From: Stomorhina lunata
Lineage: Eukaryota; Arthropoda; Insecta; Diptera; Rhiniidae
Assembly: GCA_933228675.1 (NCBI GenBank)
Contig: OW121742.1
Coordinates: 125,589,983 to 125,653,982 of the forward strand
Length of the DNA: 64,000 nucleotides
Direction: 5' to 3'
The notes below the pieces were generated by a model. That model saw only the letters and a list, made by a program, of their open reading frames with translations, made no database searches and had not been told where the DNA came from. Shown here piece after piece: positions 11,830 through 24,357 of the stretch. The stretch's first letter is position 1; every line of letters begins with the position of its first letter. The translations under genes and the position numbers were made by a program.

Positions 11830-12026
11830 GTAAGTAAGTTTATTATCATTTATTATTATTATTATTATGTATTCTATTAAATTCATGAATAGTTCCTCAA
11901 AGCATCAACTTTTTATTTTTATTATACTAATTCGTTTTATTGTTATGTATTCCACCACATTACTTACTTCTATACTTCATTTGCCAGCGACGACTGCTGA
12001 CTCCTTTGTCTGCATTGACTAACAGT

Positions 12027-12070
12027 CCGTCCGTCTGTCTGTCGGTCTGTCCGTCCTTCCTTTCTTTTTG
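12027..12070. repeat. GTCC/GTCT-rich simple sequence
   Basis: Short run of gtccgtctgtctgtcggtctgtccgtcc repeats within the M6 intron; low-complexity DNA. Confidence 0.7.
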
Positions 12071-12485
12071 TACTACATAGTGTATGCCTTTTAATTGTCT
12101 GTTCTATACTCGTATGTAATAAAACGCGCCATCTTGTTACAATTAAATTTCCTGTAGCAAAAGTTCACATAAAATATAATGATGATGTTTCTAGAGGAGC
12201 ACAACAAGAAAGATCTTAGTTTTTGAGTTTTGCACAAAAGTTTCTTTCTTCATTTCCGTTTAGTTGAGAATTACTTTTGCAAAATGTTTTTATAACGGAA
12301 ACCTAGGACGGACATTCAAACTGACATTAGCCACATAATAACATATTTAATGATAGTATGTAGTAGTAGTACACTAGGAAAACTTTATTGAATAAAGGAA
12401 ATAGCATCAGTTAGCGTTGGTTTACCGAACCGAATTTTTAAAGACTAGCCTAGTCTTGGTGCTTTGGCGACTAATTTGTTCACTT

Positions 12486-13185
12486 TTTATACCTTTCACC
12501 ACCATATGTGGAAAGGGTATTATAAGTTTGTGCTGATGTATGTAACGCATAGAAATATTTGTCTTAGACCCACCTTTCAGTGCACCAATAGGCTTAGAAT
12601 AAACATTCTGAGTCGATTTAGCGATGTCCGTCCGTCTGGACGGCTGGCTGGTTGGACGCCCATGTAAACCATGTAATAATTTGATGAAATTTGGCATTGA
12701 AATTCGTCAAAACCGGTCCATTATTTATGGTACCTCCCATTGGTCCCACTTCCCGGAATAGATATATTGAAATTTAAAACAGATACTGCTCATGTAAACT
12801 TAAATCACTGTACAAAATTTCGTTGAAATCGGTCCACATTTGACCGTAGCTCGCATACAAACTCTTCTGTCAAAACGCACTAAATCACTAAAACGCTCGT
12901 AAATCTGAAGATAATGGGAATTTAAAGTTTATTTTTTGCATACACAATTTTTGTAACAACTGTAATCAATTTGCCAGATTTCGAGATAATCCACATTTGA
13001 CCCTAGCTCTCATATAAGTCCAAATGACGGAAATAGCTTAAATATATAAGTTTTTAGAAAATGTTTGTATGATGGCAAAATTTAGCAAATATTGTCTTTA
13101 TACAGAAAAAAGGAAACCTTTGACCTTAGTGACCTTAGGATATTGTATGGTCGGGCTTGAGCGACTATAGAACTTTCTTACATGT
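12486..13185 (+). repeat. Dispersed repeat, nearly full-length copy (same family as 1-600)
   Basis: Begins near 'ttcaccaccatatgtggaaagggtattataag' and ends 'tatggtcgggcttgagcgactatagaactttcttacatgtttt'. Inside are gtccgtctggacggctggctgg, 'gatgaaatttggcattgaaattcg', 'ccggtccattattt' and repeated 'ttgaccgtagctc' phrases. A fragment of the same order lies inverted at about 58130-58330, and a start-like 'gggtattataagtctgta' is at about 50396. No intact ORF. The element class is not identified. Confidence 0.7.
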
Positions 13186-13244
13186 TTTTAATAGAATTTG
13201 GAAAGACGAAATCAAAACAGGAGGTTTTTTTATTAGGACCAACT

Positions 13245-14140
13245 CTCAGAGGATCTTCTCCTTCTTCTTCTGTTACCCTTGACTCCCAGTGAAGCATAGG
13301 GCCTCAACCATCCTTTTATATCGAACTCTATCGTGGCCATCGTATTGGAGGTGCACCTATACGATGGCCGCTTCCCTGTGGGTTCCAACATAGCGTTTAT
13401 CTAGCAATGTTGGTATTTGACCATCGAAGTGTGTGGCCTATCCACCGCCATTTCCCTTGACAAACCTCTATAGAAGCAGGGATTTGGTTTGTCGCGTTTA
13501 GTAGATCCTAATTTCTTTTGAGATTCGGCCACCACATACAACATATAAAGGATTTGCCGCAACCAAGGTTTGAAGCCGCTTATCGATGGCATTTGTGCGT
13601 TTCCAAGTTTACAAGATGGATTTGACATTCGAGTTGTATGTTTTTAACTTAGTTGTTGTTGATATTTGCAAAGATTTCCAAATAGCTCGGAGAATGCCGT
13701 CCAATAACCTCGTTATCCACATTGATGTGTGTCGCAGGTTTGCGCCATAGCCTCCACGCATAGTCTTTGCCTTGGAAATATTCAACAGAGATTCAACAGT
13801 GATAAATTAGTGTTTTCTTGATGGTGACCTAATCTTTGGCTTAGAGACATACTTCATCAGCGAATCCCAAGTTATCGAGTTGTTTAAAGGGTGTCCATTG
13901 GATACCGTGTCTATCATTCAGAGCCGTGCGCATTATATGTGGCATTATAGGTTTCAAGATACATCCTTGTCTTACTCCAGTAGTAACTTCGAACGGATTT
14001 GTCAATTTACCTTTGTGTAGTACTCGACATTTAAAATCCACGTAAATTGCCCGACTTGAGTTTAGAATTTTCGTTAGTATGTTACAATTTCTACGAATAT
14101 ACAACGCGAATGTCAAGTCCATCCAGTATTACAGCGAAAC
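13245..14140 (-). mobile_element. Decayed LINE (non-LTR retrotransposon) fragment with reverse-transcriptase remnant
   Basis: On the minus strand, 14122-13841 translates to a reverse-transcriptase stretch: LHKGKLTNPFEVTTGVRQGC, then GIQWTPFKQLDNLGFADEV, corresponding to the RT palm with a changed YADD-type box (FADE for F/YADD). The 3' end is near 13250-13320, where the minus strand reads 'gttgaggccctatgcttcactgggagtcaag', the degraded C-terminus common to other copies here. Stops and frameshifts break the frame, so it is inactive. It is the same family as the plus-strand copy at 32690-34165. Confidence 0.85.
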
Positions 14141-14430
14141 TTGGAAACGCAAGTGCTTACGGCAAATCCTTAATATATGGTGGCCGAATCCCATAAGAAA
14201 TGAAGATCTACAAAACGCGACAACCAAGCCCAGCTTCTAAAGAAGTATGTCAACGGAAATCCGGCCGTAGTGTTGGTGGACCTGCTAAACGTAGAGAATT
14301 GACCTTCTCTACGTTTAGCAGCAAACTATTTATTTATGGAATGACGTATGCCTAACATCTCGCATTAGAGCTCGATATGAAAGCATATTTGAGGCTCTAT
14401 GCTCCGTTGGGAGTGAAGGAAAACAGAAGA
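14113..14430 (+). mobile_element. LINE C-terminal fragment in opposite orientation
   Basis: The plus strand encodes KCLRQILNIWWPNPIRNEDL near 14150-14210 and FEALCSVGSEGKQK near 14389-14430. These match the LINE tail at 33870-34160 (NQCLRRILRIFWPVTNLNQD and VDALCSI). It abuts the minus-strand fragment ending at 14140, so two LINE pieces stand back-to-back. Confidence 0.75.
14283..14320. repeat. Perfect 16-bp inverted repeat with 6-nt loop
   Basis: Arm 14283-14298 (tgctaaacgtagagaa) and arm 14305-14320 (ttctctacgtttagca) are perfect complements around ttgacc. It lies inside the plus-strand LINE fragment and is probably a local inverted duplication, not a terminator. Confidence 0.9.
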
Positions 14431-14439
14431 TTTAAAAAA

Positions 14440-14710
14440 GTGGTACATTTTAGTTTTTTGGAATGAAACCTTTATAAAAATGGGTGGACAGGCCAGCACG
14501 CAACCTGAACCTAGACATAACCTAGATATCATTGGGCCCGCAAAACGTAGAATAGTAGAGAGTCAAGCTGAAACGTATTTTTAAGGCTGAAACCTCAATA
14601 AAAGTGGATGAAGAGTTCAGGACCCAATGCAATGTCTGAATGCCAGACATAACCTAAAAATTCTTGGACTTTCAAAAACGTAGAATGGTACAGAGTAGAG
14701 TTCACATATT
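14440..14710. repeat. Two diverged direct repeats, about 130 bp each
   Basis: Both halves share, in order, 'gaaacct..ataaaa.tgg.tga..ag', 'agacataacctaga/aaat', 'ttgg.c..gcaaaacgtagaat.gta.agagt'. The first copy is about 14462-14570 and the second about 14589-14705. Probably untranslated tails of the neighbouring LINE remnants. Confidence 0.6.
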
Positions 14711-16555
14711 AAATAAAATTAATGTTAAAGTTCCATGGGTAATATTAGAAGATTTATGATTTCAATTTGGTAACAACTTTAACCCTAATGTGCTCGGGAT
14801 TATAAACTTATTTAAACGGATGTCTACATATGTAGCACGAAAGAATGAGCATCAAAAAATTTGCAAAAATGCTACAAATGCGGACGGCTGAGCACACAAA
14901 GTTTAAGATTTATAACTTCTCTTTGGCATATTTTTTCTAATACGACTTAATTTATAGACATTTTCTTCTAATTCTTTTGATTATTTAAAAATGTAAATAC
15001 ATACTGGCTTAAAGGACTCAATAAATCTCTAAATAAATCCCTTCTAAACCAAACCATGAATGCCATTATAATACATGTATTGTATTTGCCGCCAACGTCA
15101 ACCGAAGCCGTTTATAATCACCGCCTTATTTAATCAAATTTCGTTTAATACAAACCATATTTAATACCAATTTAAAGATGTATTAATTTTAACCAAAAAC
15201 GAAACCCCAAAAAAAAAATTAATTCAAAATTAATTCAATTTTAAAACACCCTCAAAAAGGGGGGAGCATCCAGGAGCAGAGCATTCATATGAAAATATTC
15301 CAGTTTCTTGCCTTAGACCAACAAAAAAAAATAAATATATTTTGTGGCTTTTATACAAATACAGAAATGTTTAGAGGGCTCTTCCAGCTACGGCTGCTTC
15401 AGATTCTTTTAATCCATTTTATTGTTATTGAAGTACATTTCATCAGTAACAACCACAATAGGACATACAACATTTACTACACGTACAAATACATACTAAC
15501 CACTTGTATAAATATTTTGTTCGGAGAATGTATCTAGAAATTTACGAAAGTACGTTTGAGTATTTCACTTGCTTACTTTCCTTTCATAATAAAATTTAGC
15601 ATGAAAAGTAAAGGGGAATATGGGGGAGAGATGAGGTTCTACTTGTTTTGACTTTGCTTAAATGAAAGTTTTGTATACTAATTAATTTATTAACTACACC
15701 TATAAAAAGACTACAGTTTTATTAATTGAAATTTGATTTCGAAATTATCATACCCTTAAGTCTCCCCATTTTCTCTGGGGTTTTTTTTATTCCTGGAAGC
15801 AAATATATTTATGTACAGTATATAGTATCTTCTTAGTACAATTTGCTTTTATGCCTCTAGGGCAAATTCATTTCAATTGCTTTGAATTGGATTGGATTGA
15901 ATAAAACGGACACAAGCCGAATAATAATAACTATATTGTACATTGTATGTATATACTCATTCCCTCTTTATCAAACACACTTCAACTTTGAATATTTATA
16001 CAAAACTTTTCTTCTTAACGTTGTTGCTATTTTTTAAACAAATAGCAAACAAAAAAAAATAGGAACAAACTTTTCCTTACCCACGCTCTAACTTTTACAC
16101 TCCTCCTTCTCCTCTTCACTACCCCTTAACATAAATAAAAATAACACTTCCTTTTCCCTATCTACCAAATACTTAAGGCTCAGCAGTCACTAGTCAGTCA
16201 GTCAAATCACTCATGTGGAAAGGGGGAAAATCCTCAAGGATTATCTTTTTGTATTTTAAACATAAAAATCCTCGTATTAGGCCAATATTGTTTTGTTGCT
16301 GTTGAAAAGTTACATTTCCATTTGGTTAAAGCGCTTTTGTGTGATTTCTTTCCTCCTTTTTTTTATATATTTTCTATAAAAAATAATTTCAGTTTTTTTT
16401 TGCGAAAGGGAAGTCATCAAATTATTGAAATCACTTTGTTGGGATTTTTATGGGAATAAACATTTTTATCATAACAATAAACGAGAAGTTGGTATAGTTT
16501 AGATATGCCAACGGTGGGCAAATGAGGCTCTTTGTTGCCCAAACAAAGTATAAAT
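14711..16555. other. M6 intron, nothing recognised
   Basis: AT-rich intronic sequence without a recognisable gene or repeat. An 82-codon open stretch at 15289-15537 has no family features. Confidence 0.4.
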
Positions 16556-18110
16556 AAAAAATAAATGTTTTTCAATATTCGAACAACATTTTTAGAGCAA
16601 AATTTTGACTTTTAAGTTAAGTTTGAATTTTCGAACATCTTAAATTTGCACAGAAATATTGTATTTTAATTTAGAATTGAGTATTATTCAAAAATAAATG
16701 TTTCAAAATTTTTAATATATATAATTTTTCGAACATCATAAAATTGCTCAAAAATATTATATTTGAGTTAAGAATTGAGTATAATTTAAAACTAAATATT
16801 TCACAACATTCAAACATAATTTTTAAAGCAACATTTTGATTTTCAAGTAAAGTTCGAATTTTCGAACATCATGAAATTGCACAAAAACATTGTATTTTAA
16901 TTTAGAATTGAGTTTAAATTAGCAATAAATGTTTCTCAATATTCGAACATCATTTTTAAAGCAAAATTATGATTTTCAAGTTAAATTCGAATTTTCGAAG
17001 ATCATAAAATTGCACATAAATGTTAAATTTTAGTTTAGAATTGAGTATAATTCAACAATAAATATTTCTCAATATTCGAATATCATTTTTAAAGCAAAAT
17101 TTTGGTTTTCAAGTTAAGTTCGAATTTTCGAACATCATATAATTGCACATAAATATTGTATTTTAAATTTAGAATTGAATATAATTCAAAAACAAATGTT
17201 TCTCAATATTCGAACATCGTTTTTAAGGCAAAATTTTGATTTTCAGAAAATAATTTAAAAATAAATATTTCGCAACATTCAAACATAATTTTTAAGCTAA
17301 ATTTGACTTTTAAGTTAAGTTCAAATTTTCGAACTACATGAAATTGAACAAAAACATTTTATTTTAATTAAGAATTTTGTAAATAAAATAAATATTTCAC
17401 AACATTCAAACATAATTTTTAAAGCAAAATTTAGACTTTCAAACTAAGTTCGAATTTTCGAACATCGTAAAATTGCACAACAATATTATATTTTAGTTTA
17501 CAATTGAATATAATTCAAAAATAAATATTTCCCAACACTCAAACATTATTTTTAAAGCAGAATTTTGACTTTTACATTAAGTTCGAGTTTTCGAACATCA
17601 TAAAATTGCACTTGGTTTCGAATTGAATGTAATTTAAAACTAAATACTTCTTAAAATTCAAACATAATTTATTGAGCAAATGTTGACTTTCAAATTAAGT
17701 TCGAATTTTCGAACATCATGAAACTGTACAAAAACATTGTAGTTGAATTAAGAATTTATTATAATTCAGTAAAAAACATGATTTTTAAGCTAAATTTCGA
17801 CTTTTAAATTAAGTTCAAATTTCAAACATCATGAAATTGCACAAAAATGTTGTATTCTAATTTAGAAATGAGTATAAATAAAAAATAAATATTTCTCGAC
17901 ATTCAAGTATAATTTATAAATCAAAATTTTGATTTTCAAATTAAGTTCGAATTTTCGAACATCATAAAATTGCACAAAAACATTGTTATTTAATTACAAA
18001 TTTACTATAACTCAGAAATAACATGATTTTCAAACAAATTTTGACTTTTAAATTAAGTTCGAATTTTCGAACATCATGAAATTTCACAAAATTTTATTAT
18101 GATTTTTATG
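16556..18110 (+). repeat. Tandem repeat array, left arm of a large inverted pair
   Basis: About 12 copies of a unit of 105-135 bp. Each has the core 'aagttcgaattttcgaacatca' or a close variant (near 16623, 16728, 16852, 16987, 17119, 17318, 17448, 17581, 17700, 17812, 17946, 18058), then 'aaattgcacaaaaatattgtatttta', 'agaattgagtataatt' and 'aataaatatttc'. The core is two TTCGAA hexamers separated by TT. The same unit reappears as its reverse complement at 19778-21110. Confidence 0.92.
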
Positions 18111-19777
18111 ATATATGTATGTATGTATATGCAAAAATGTTTAACAATTTGCAAAATTTTCAATTAAAGACTCATGAGTATTAAGAGTCTTTAAAGTAAA
18201 TTTAAATCAAATTTGAAAAATAAATGTCAATTAAAAATCTAATTAAGGACTTTTTTAAGCTCAACTAAACAAATTTAAAGACATCACAAGCAATTTAAGC
18301 CTAAGGACAAAAATAAAATTGTTTAAATTTTCATTATTTTATTTGTTAGTTTGTATTTGTAGTAAAAGAAGAAATTTTGGCTAAAACGCTTATTCATTTG
18401 CCAAAGGACTAATGTAAGTAAGTAGGAATAAGATTTTACATGTTGGGTTTCTTTTTTGTTGTTGTTGGGAATTAATTGAAATCCTCTCTGGTATATAAAT
18501 GACAACTGCAAAATGAGCTAAACCAGCAGGATACACATATTCAAGTCATTGTTAACGATGAACTTTTGTTGATGATTGTTATTTGTGGTACAGTGTCAGG
18601 CGGAAAACAAAAGATTCCTTTTGGCTTAGTTTCATGTCATCATGCATGCATGGCAGCTAGCAAAGCAGCAGGAGTGAGGACTCATACCAAAAGGTCTTCT
18701 TACTCATTACATGGAAAAAAGTTCTTTGCCAATGTCACAAAAAGGGATATAGGGGTCTTGATGGTTTGGGGTTAAGGGATAATAAGGCGTTAAATAACTA
18801 CAATGTAAACTTTGTATTTACACTATAGGAGTACAATGAATGGGATAGAATGGAATGGATAGTTAAAAACAGGATAATTACTTGTCTTTTGGGTATATCA
18901 TTATAACTAACAAAACGAGTTGAGCTCTTTTTATTCCAGGACAAGATATTGAAACTCATGGTTGGTTTTTAAAAATTCACAACATGCTCCAGTTTGACAT
19001 TTACTAACTAATTGGGAATTCAACAGCTGTTTAGTACTTTTCGAAATACCCACTTTATGGTAAAACAATTATTTTGTCAGTGTAAACGTCTGGTAGTTGA
19101 AAATTAACATAAACTTAAGCGACAAAATAAACTTAGTTGAACTTTGAAATTTTAAGAGCATAATATTAAGTGTCATTAAAATATAATATATATGAAATTT
19201 CTTAACAAATCCCATTAGTAAAACTGCCAGCTAAACATTTGAAAATTTTTACTGAATTACTTTTTTTCTTTTTGCACAGTTTCGTTTGCTTTTCTTCTTT
19301 TTTTGAGATCACTTCGAAAAATGCTCCATTAAAAACTTTTAAAAGATTTAATGCAGTATTTCATTATTCATACATAAATATAATATATAGTACAGACAGA
19401 TTTGTAAAATATAGTGGTTTTTATTATCATCATAAATATTGTAAAGTAAATAATATACAACACAAGAAGCATCATTCTGTGTCATTTCAACTGGAAACAA
19501 TACAAAAACTGTTATCCATACTTGGGGCACACGTTGAAAAATCACCTACGAAACATGTTTTTCACTTTAAAACTTTAGTTTTGAGCAAAATAGAAAAAGT
19601 GCAGGTAATGTGGTATACCTATATGTTTTTTTAAATAGTAAAATTTGAAGTTTTTGTCCGATCCATGGATCCATTTGAAAAAATAATTCACAAAGATGTT
19701 TGAATTTTTTAAATTATTAAATGTCCATTTAATTTATTCCTGTATAAATTTATGTAAGTTTTCACTCAGTTTTAGGA
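18111..19777. other. Spacer between the two inverted arrays
   Basis: Unique-looking AT-rich DNA of about 1.67 kb. Open stretches at 18566-18775 and 19239-19634 show no recognisable domain. The first is less AT-rich than its surroundings and could be a captured fragment, but nothing supports a function. Confidence 0.5.
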
Positions 19778-21110
19778 TGTTCAAATTTTCGAAATTTCGA
19801 ACTTAATCTCGAAAGTCAAAAAATTAGCTTTAGAGTGTTTTTTTTAAATAGTACTCAAATTTTTGATTAAAATATAACATTTTTTGGATAATTTGAAGAT
19901 GTTCGAAAATTCGAACTTGATCTCGAAAGTCAGAATTTAGCATTAAAATGGTTTATTTTTAAATATTACTCAATTCATGATTAAAATATACATTTTTTAT
20001 GCAATTTAATGATGTTCGAAAATTCGAACTTGATGTTGAAAGTCAAAATTTAGCTTTAATAAGGGTTCATTTTAAAAAATCTAGATTAAAATGTATAAAT
20101 TTTATGCAATTTAATGATGTTCGAAAATTCGAAGTTGATCTCGAAATTCGATTTAGAGTTTTTTTTAATAGTTTTTGGTTAATTTAATGGTGTTCGAAAA
20201 TTCGAACTTGATCTCGAAAGTAAAAATTTAGCTTTAAAGAGGTATATTTTAAAATATTGCTTAATTCTTGATAAAAATATAAAATTTTTATGCAATTTAA
20301 TGATGTTCGAAAATTCGAACTTGATGTCGAAAGTACGAGTAGAAAATTAGATTTAAAGTATTTTTTTAAATATTACTCAAATTCTTGATTAAAATATAAA
20401 ATTTTTTGGGTAATTTAATGATGTTCGAAAATTCGAACTTGGTCAAAATTTTCCTTTAAAGTGGTTTTCTAAAATATTACTCAATTCTTGATTATAATAT
20501 AACATTTTTATACAATTTTATGATGTTCGAAAATTCGAACTTGATCTCGTATGTCAAAAAATTAGCTTTAGATTGGTTTATTTTTAAATATTATTCAATT
20601 CTTGTTTAAAACATAACATTTTTTGGTAATTTAATGGTGTTCGAAAATTCGAACTTGATCTCGAAAGTCAAATTTTTGCTTCAATAAGGGTTTATTTCAA
20701 AATATTACTCAATCCTAGATTAAAATGTACAATTTTTATGCAATTTAATGATGTTCGAAAATTCGAACTTGATCTCGAAAGTCGAAAACTCAGCTTAAGA
20801 GTGGTTTATTTTTAAATATAACTCAATTCTTGATAAAATAAAAAATTTTTATGCAATTTAATGATGTTCGAAAATTCGAACTTGATATGGAAAACCAAAA
20901 AAACTTTAAAGTGGTTTTTGGTTTTTTAAAAGTGATTATTTTTTATTCTTGCTTAATACTAGATAGAAATATACAATTTTTTTGCAAAATTTAAATTTCG
21001 AAAGTAAAAATTTTATTTTAAAAACGATATTTTATAAATTTTGAAAGATTATATTTAAATATGACTCAATTCTATAGAATCATATAACATTTTTAAGCAA
21101 TTTCAAGCTT
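19778..21110 (-). repeat. Tandem repeat array, right arm of a large inverted pair
   Basis: About 11 copies of the unit seen at 16556-18110, here as reverse complement. Cores of 'gatgttcgaaaattcgaactt' lie near 19778 (variant), 19901, 20013, 20119, 20193, 20304, 20422, 20525, 20639, 20753 and 20867, separated by 'tattactcaattcttgattaaaatata' and 'ttttatgcaatttaat'. Units are more uniform than in the left arm. The last partial unit fades by about 21110. Confidence 0.92.
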
Positions 21111-21839
21111 AACAATAAAATTTTCTTTCAGTTTATTAACTATTTTCCATCCCACCACCCTCTTTTAGAGCGCAAAATTCACTTGATATTATGGTTTTTT
21201 ATCTTGTTTTTTTTTTTTATTTTATTTTTTAAGTTTTTAAATGTCTTTTAAAAACATATTTCACATATTTATACGAACGAGTATTTATGTCATTCCAAGC
21301 ATTTCTTTAGACTCATAATTAGGCTCCAGCATTTTATCATGTGCAACTAATGGGTCTTTTTTTCTGAGCTTACACTCGTATCTATGTCCCTTCTTTTAAG
21401 ATGAATAATCCTCTTTATAACACTTTTTTAATTGCGTTTTATTTCAAATACTTAATTGTTAAAAGGATTTTTTCCACTACTTTATATTATTTGCAGATGC
21501 TAGAACTAAAAACTGTTAAATGCGAAAAAAAGAAAACGCCACAAACATTAACTTGAGAGTTTTGAAATGCGGAATGTGCCATTACTGTGTGAATAATTTT
21601 TTGAGGATTTCTGTAGGGATATTATATTAAGGATAAACGAAATACAGAAAACATATAATTATATGCAAAAGTTTAGGCAGTTTTTAATACTCTTTATGGC
21701 TATGAGTGGGATTTAAATTAATATTTTAAAATTCAGCAGAAATTTTTATGGCTTTTGCTAAAAGGAGGTTTCAAAAATTGAGGTTATTTTGAATTTAGAA
21801 AGTTTGCAAATTTAAAATTTTTATTATTACTCAAATTTT

Positions 21840-22440
21840 ATTACATCAGTCCGTTTCCTTTTGCATAAATACAAAAGTTAATTAGTTTTTCAATATAGTC
21901 TCCTTTTAGCTCTATACACCTAGTCCAAACGTTTTTCCATTTTTTTATGTATTCTGAAAATATTATTTGATGTGACCTTCAAAATATGATGATTTCATCA
22001 TTGGAGTTTGGGAATAAGAAATAGCCACTCGAGGCTAAATCTGGATAATATGGCGGCTGAAGGGGCATTTCGTAGTCCAATTGAGGGATTTTTGACTTGG
22101 AAACTGCACATGTGTTTATTGTTCTAATTTCCAGTTTCTTAAAGACCTTTTTACTTGGCAAAGTGCCTTCGTTTTTTCCCTATACCTATTCAACCACAAT
22201 TGCATTTGTGGTTGATTAATTGCAGATACGCAGCCAAAATCGACACAGATTCATTGACCAGCTCTCGTACTTACTTAAATGGCCTATATTAACAGCATGT
22301 GATCTTGTGCCCATATTCTCCAATAGCGAAGGCAAGCTTTGAAAGATTCTCCTCTATTTGGTCTTTCGAAGTTTCGATGGAAAGGGACATTTTTATTCTA
22401 AAATTTAGCTTTTTCATAGTAATTGTTTATTTCCAAGATT
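21840..22440 (-). mobile_element. Decayed mariner transposase remnant
   Basis: Minus-strand translation near 22160-21980 contains MPLQPPYYPDLASSGYFLFP, a degraded form of the mariner catalytic block (PPYSPDLAPSDYFLFP). Stops flank it and the third catalytic region is altered (SSG for PSD). Only a short C-terminal part remains. Confidence 0.75.
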
Positions 22441-23640
22441 GAGTTACTAGCCCAACCAATTTTTTATCGTTCGTATGGGAGAACTCACGGCACATGTTAG
22501 CTAACTACATTAACAGGTGTTTACGTAGTTACCGGGGTGATACCACGAGGAGGTCTGGGCTGGGCTTACCATGTTAAGACCAATCAGAACCGTTACATGG
22601 TATCTAACATCCCCTACATTACCCTCGTAGAAATATTTATACCCTACATCACCCTCGTAGATATATAAGAGCGCTACAAAAGTAATTTTTTTAAATAAAA
22701 CAAAACCGGTTTTGGATATCAATGAAATTCTATATTCCTGTAAGAGCACTTTTGATGCCATTATGTATGGAACTCGATTTCTTTTACATGGCCACCACGG
22801 CACGCTTGCAGAAGTCCAGACGCTGAACCCAATTTTCGACAGTTTTTAAGCATAAATTTGCCGATACTGCTGCAATTTCACGTTCAATATTCGTACGAAG
22901 TTCATTAAACTTCGCTGGCTTGTTGGCATAGACGATAGACTTGACGTAGACCCACAGGACATAGTCTAACGGCGTCAAATCGCACAACCGAGGCGGCCAA
23001 TCGACTGGACCATTTTGTGAGATAATACGTTTTCCAAACTTGGTTTTCAATAAATTGATTGTGATATTCGCTATGTGGCTTGTGAAGCCGTCCTGTTGGA
23101 ACAACATGTCCTCCAAGTCCATATCATCCAGTTGGGGCCAAAAATATTCGCTTATCATTGAACGGTAGCGATTCCCATTCACAGTAACGTGCCGGTCTTG
23201 ATGATCACGGAAGAAGTACGGTGCAATGACGCCGCACCAAACCGTAAAATTTTCGGGATGCAATATTTACTCATGGAGTACGTGTAGATTGTTGCCTGAC
23301 CAATAACGCATATTATGTTTATTGACGAAGACATTCAGCCAGAAATGAGCCTCATCGCTGAAGATGATTTTTCTCTTAACGTCGAGGCCACTGATTCCGA
23401 ATTTCCGTAGTAAATTTTAATAATTTCAACTCGTTGTTGGCTCGTATATCTTTCAAAAGACCAGCAAGAAATATGGCGTCGCCTGCGGCCGCTGTCGCTG
23501 TACTTTTGTATGGTCCCTGTTGAAAATTGATTTAAAACAAATAATAAGAATATACTCAAATTTCGATTGTACTTTGACAAAGACTTGTACATTTTCTAGG
23601 ACTTGTATTTGGGCAATGATTTGCACTTTCACATTTAATT
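22441..23640 (-). mobile_element. Mariner-like (IS630-Tc1-mariner) element, internally deleted
   Basis: The minus strand carries an N-terminal piece (YTSQQRVEIIKIYYGNSESV near 23460-23400) joined directly to a catalytic-domain piece, then the main frame 23263-22784. That frame includes NFTVWCGVIAPYFF, VTVNGNRYRSMISEYFWPQL, the FQQDG aspartate and WPPRLCDLTPLDYVLW with the last aspartate. About 36 residues separate those two Asp, more than in classical DD34D mariners. The frame shifts near its end (the conserved KEIEFH tail is in another frame, at about 22790-22770), so it is inactive. A two-fold tandem of about 30-34 bp ('ctacattaccctcgtagaaatat') sits downstream at 22600-22670. Confidence 0.87.
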
Positions 23641-24357
23641 AAACTTTCACAATGACTTACACTTTTACTTGGACTTATACTTTGACTATGTTTTAAGTGT
23701 TAATGTAAGGAATGACTTGATCCTCTAATCGAAGATCGAAAAATCTTTATTAAAAAACTATTTGAAATTACCATCTAATATCAAACATATTTATAAAAGT
23801 GTAATGGAAATGCTAAAGTTTAATTTATTAAGTCTGGCAGCCTCAACTCAAACTGTTCTTATTAGAAGCAGGGATGGAAACTTATACATATATAGAATTT
23901 AGTCAAGCTTTTCTCTTCACAACATTTAGTTTAGCTCTTAAGAGAACTTTCAGAGATAAGATAAAAACCAAATGTTTATTTGAGCAAAAAGAGTAAACGA
24001 AGTTAAAACATTTAAATTTGTTAAAAACATATTGAGACTGTAGAAAAATAAATTTAAATAAAAAATTTAGTATTAAAACGAAAGCGAAGCGCTAAAAAAG
24101 TCAAAACATTATTATTAAAATTTTTTTAAAAGAGAGAGGGAGTGTTAAATAATCGCACAAATTCACAAACAAAAGCGTACTTACTAATTAGCTTTAATTT
24201 TCAAAAACTCATTCATAAAATACGAAAAAAAATGATTCACTCAAAGTGATTTTCTGATTGATTTCTCAAAAAACAAAGATTTATATTAATTTTTGTTATA
24301 GAACATTAATACTTTTTATTGGAATTTTGTTTTAATTTAAACAAAACATTTAACAAA
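23641..24357 (+). promoter_or_regulatory. M6: Upstream region / 5' UTR of the M6 long-isoform first exon
   Basis: AT-rich sequence leading to the ATG at 24358, which has a good fly context (acaaaATG). Nothing here can be assigned as a core promoter with confidence. Confidence 0.4.

Noticed and set aside
14283..14320. Rho-independent-type terminator
   Set aside because: The stem is perfect but lies in a eukaryotic LINE remnant with no T-tract, so a terminator makes no sense.
18566..18775. 69-codon frame in the spacer between the inverted arrays
   Set aside because: No recognisable domain, splice context or homologue; kept only as part of the spacer.
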